Origin: SLFT01 sp964493075
GTDB lineage: Bacteria > Hydrogenedentota > Hydrogenedentia > Hydrogenedentales > CAITNO01
NCBI GenBank assembly: GCA_964493075.1
Contig: CAZBNU010000090.1
Location: 1-14,715 of the forward strand
Direction of reading: 5' to 3'
DNA: 14,715 nt
Below, one piece after another: positions 13,480-14,715 of the stretch (its first letter is position 1; each line of letters starts with the position of its first letter). A model generated the notes under the pieces. That model was not told the DNA's origin and did no database searches. It worked only from the letters and a program-made list of their open reading frames with translations. The position numbers and the translations under genes are program-made.

Positions 13480-14457
13480 TTAAACTGTATGGTCTGGACC
13501 GCGCTTGACGTGTTCCGTAAGGGTTTTCTCCCGTTCCACCATCATGCGGTCGGCGATGCGGGTTACCTGACGTTCCAGCCACAGCGCCGTCTGGCCACCA
13601 CTGCGGTAATCGGCGGGACCGCAGGCGTCCACGCGACCGGTGCGCAGTAACTCATCTACTTGTGCGAAGTGTTTGGCGGAACCGGATTCGTATACGGCAT
13701 AGGCCTGGCCGCCGTGTTTGCGAATGACGGAATAACTTGGGATGTCGCTGGGGCCGTCTGCCACGTACACCATGTTGCGCATGGGTACACGTCGGTCGTC
13801 TTCGGGCAACATATCGTTTACCGAGATGTCGGGGCGCTTGTTCACGCCCTTGTTGATTTCGAAAATCGCCCGTGTCTTGGTCGTATTGTCGAGAAACCCG
13901 GCTATTTGGGTTATTTTGCCCTGTTTTGGGATGTCAGAAGGCGAATAATTGGGAGATGCAGGAGTTTCTATAAATTCGCTTGCATACACACCAGTGAGGT
14001 GGGGGGCCACCGCCGATCCGCGTATCATTTCAGCAAGTCCCGTGCTTACCACATAATGCTCGAGGTGCAGGTCGCCGTCCCGGTATTTGGCCGCATCCAG
14101 AATGGTTTTCAGGCCAGAGAAAATTTCCGGTATGCCTTCGTAGAATTGGATTTTTGCGCCCAGTTCACGCAGCAGCGCATTGGACAGGTCAGGCATAACA
14201 CCATGCTGCACATAGGTCAGCAGGTGACCCAGATAGCAAGTGTCACGCTGTACGGTGATACCTGCGCGGCGGTAGAAATCGGGAAGGGCGTTCACTTCCT
14301 TCCAGAAGTCGTCCTCTGCGATGCCATAGTGCGCAAACAGGGGCGTTTGCATGTAGTGCGGCGAAAGGGTTTTGTCAAAGTCCCAGATGACGGCGATGAC
14401 ATTTTGCAGAAAAAGGCTTTTGCTCATGTAAGGTACTCGTTGCGTACTTCTGGACAA
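13480..14457 (-). CDS. HAD-superfamily hydrolase (phosphoserine-phosphatase-like)
   Basis: This is a 325-residue soluble haloacid-dehalogenase-type phosphohydrolase. Motif I is DFDKTL (nucleophile Asp26, second Asp28). Motif II is the Ser/Thr in VVSTGLAEM, a Lys in PKQGKITQI may serve as motif III, and motif IV is VADGPSDIP with the two Mg-binding Asp residues. All catalytic residues appear present. A large cap between motifs I and II (about residues 35-140) resembles phosphoserine-phosphatase-like members, but the substrate cannot be inferred. The TTG at 14457 has AGGA (plus 14464-14467) 6 nt upstream. Met11 (ATG at 14427) lacks a good site but is a plausible alternative, since the conserved part begins after it. 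The gene starts 11 bp after the stop of the upstream gene, so the two are probably co-transcribed. Confidence 0.88.
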   Translation of the reverse strand: MSRSTQRVPYMSKSLFLQNVIAVIWDFDKTLSPHYMQTPLFAHYGIAEDDFWKEVNALPDFYRRAGITVQRDTCYLGHLLTYVQHGVMPDLSNALLRELGAKIQFYEGIPEIFSGLKTILDAAKYRDGDLHLEHYVVSTGLAEMIRGSAVAPHLTGVYASEFIETPASPNYSPSDIPKQGKITQIAGFLDNTTKTRAIFEINKGVNKRPDISVNDMLPEDDRRVPMRNMVYVADGPSDIPSYSVIRKHGGQAYAVYESGSAKHFAQVDELLRTGRVDACGPADYRSGGQTALWLERQVTRIADRMMVEREKTLTEHVKRGPDHTV

Positions 14458-14468
14458 TAGTGTTCCTG

Positions 14469-14715
14469 CTATTTGGATTCCACTATTTCCAGAAACAGGT
14501 TCAGAAAATCTTCCGGTTGGCGTTCCTTTATATTGTCCTTGTTAAAGGCGTCCACCAGTTTAACATAATCTTCCTGGTGCATTTTATCCTGAAGATATAA
14601 TTGGTACAGGGGCTTGCATTCGTGTACTCCATCGCGATGGCGGGGACAGCCTACATCCTCGTGCAATGTGAAGGACTTGAATTGTGCCTCCCGTGTTTCA
14701 TGCAGTTTGAATGGA
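14469..14715 (-). CDS. unrecognised protein, 3' part only (continues beyond the window)
   Basis: The reading frame is open from the TAG at 14469-14471 to the right edge, so the 5' end lies outside the window and only about 81 C-terminal residues are seen. A TTG at 14666 could give a short 65-residue protein, but the frame stays open upstream with protein-like composition, so a truncated longer gene is more likely. The visible part has a Cys/His cluster (CPRHRDGVHEC), then LYQLYLQDKMHQEDY and an acidic, Leu-rich helical tail ending NLFLEIVESK. No family is recognised. The 11-bp gap to the HAD gene indicates one transcription unit. Confidence 0.6.
   Translation of the reverse strand, partial: PFKLHETREAQFKSFTLHEDVGCPRHRDGVHECKPLYQLYLQDKMHQEDYVKLVDAFNKDNIKERQPEDFLNLFLEIVESK

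Overview
The window is about 14.7 kb of ordinary-looking bacterial chromosome, with roughly balanced base composition by eye. No phage, transposase, CRISPR or integrase gene is visible. The organism is a bacterium with bacterial-type pheST genes, a bacterial tRNA-Asn with an encoded CCA end, frequent TTG/GTG starts and good Shine-Dalgarno sites. A DUF6807 ('PmoA-family') protein, a lipoyl-less E2-type acyltransferase and dispersed palindromic repeats suggest a diderm of the PVC/FCB or Hydrogenedentes-like kind. That placement is an inference with low confidence.

Layout. A tRNA-Asn gene (49-124, minus) sits at the left edge. A plus-strand, translationally coupled trio follows: a YihY/BrkB membrane protein with a large acidic insertion (315-2027), a short-chain dehydrogenase (2024-2767) and a RecD2-type helicase (2764-5016), joined by two ATGA overlaps. 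It converges, with only 2 bp between stop codons, on a minus-strand operon pheS-pheT-zapB-like-zapA-like (9037 down to 5019), which is packed with 1-bp spacing and 4-bp overlaps. Next on the minus strand are a YggS-family PLP protein (9355-10020), a stand-alone E2-type acyltransferase (10194-11099), a DUF6807 protein (11210-12157), and a two-gene unit made of a ribbon-helix-helix/zinc-ribbon protein (12599-13039) and a 2TM-domain membrane protein (12303-12602). The right end has a HAD-family hydrolase (13480-14457) and the 3' part of an unrecognised gene (14469 to the edge).

Intergenic DNA holds the less usual features. These are a palindromic dispersed-type repeat (9187-9267), a perfect 16-bp palindrome upstream of the DUF6807 gene, five head-to-tail copies of a 19-bp unit (13214-13305) directly followed by a 76-nt imperfect inverted repeat (13310-13385), and a strong-looking sigma70 promoter whose -10 is flanked by GTATACC/GGTATAC arms upstream of the ribbon-helix-helix gene.

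Functionally the core is translation (pheST, tRNA-Asn), cell division (ZapA/ZapB-like) and DNA repair (RecD2). The best candidate for something undescribed is the small RHH/zinc-ribbon plus 2TM module with its apparent autoregulatory operator. It is modest, and nothing here clearly amounts to a new defence or mobile system.
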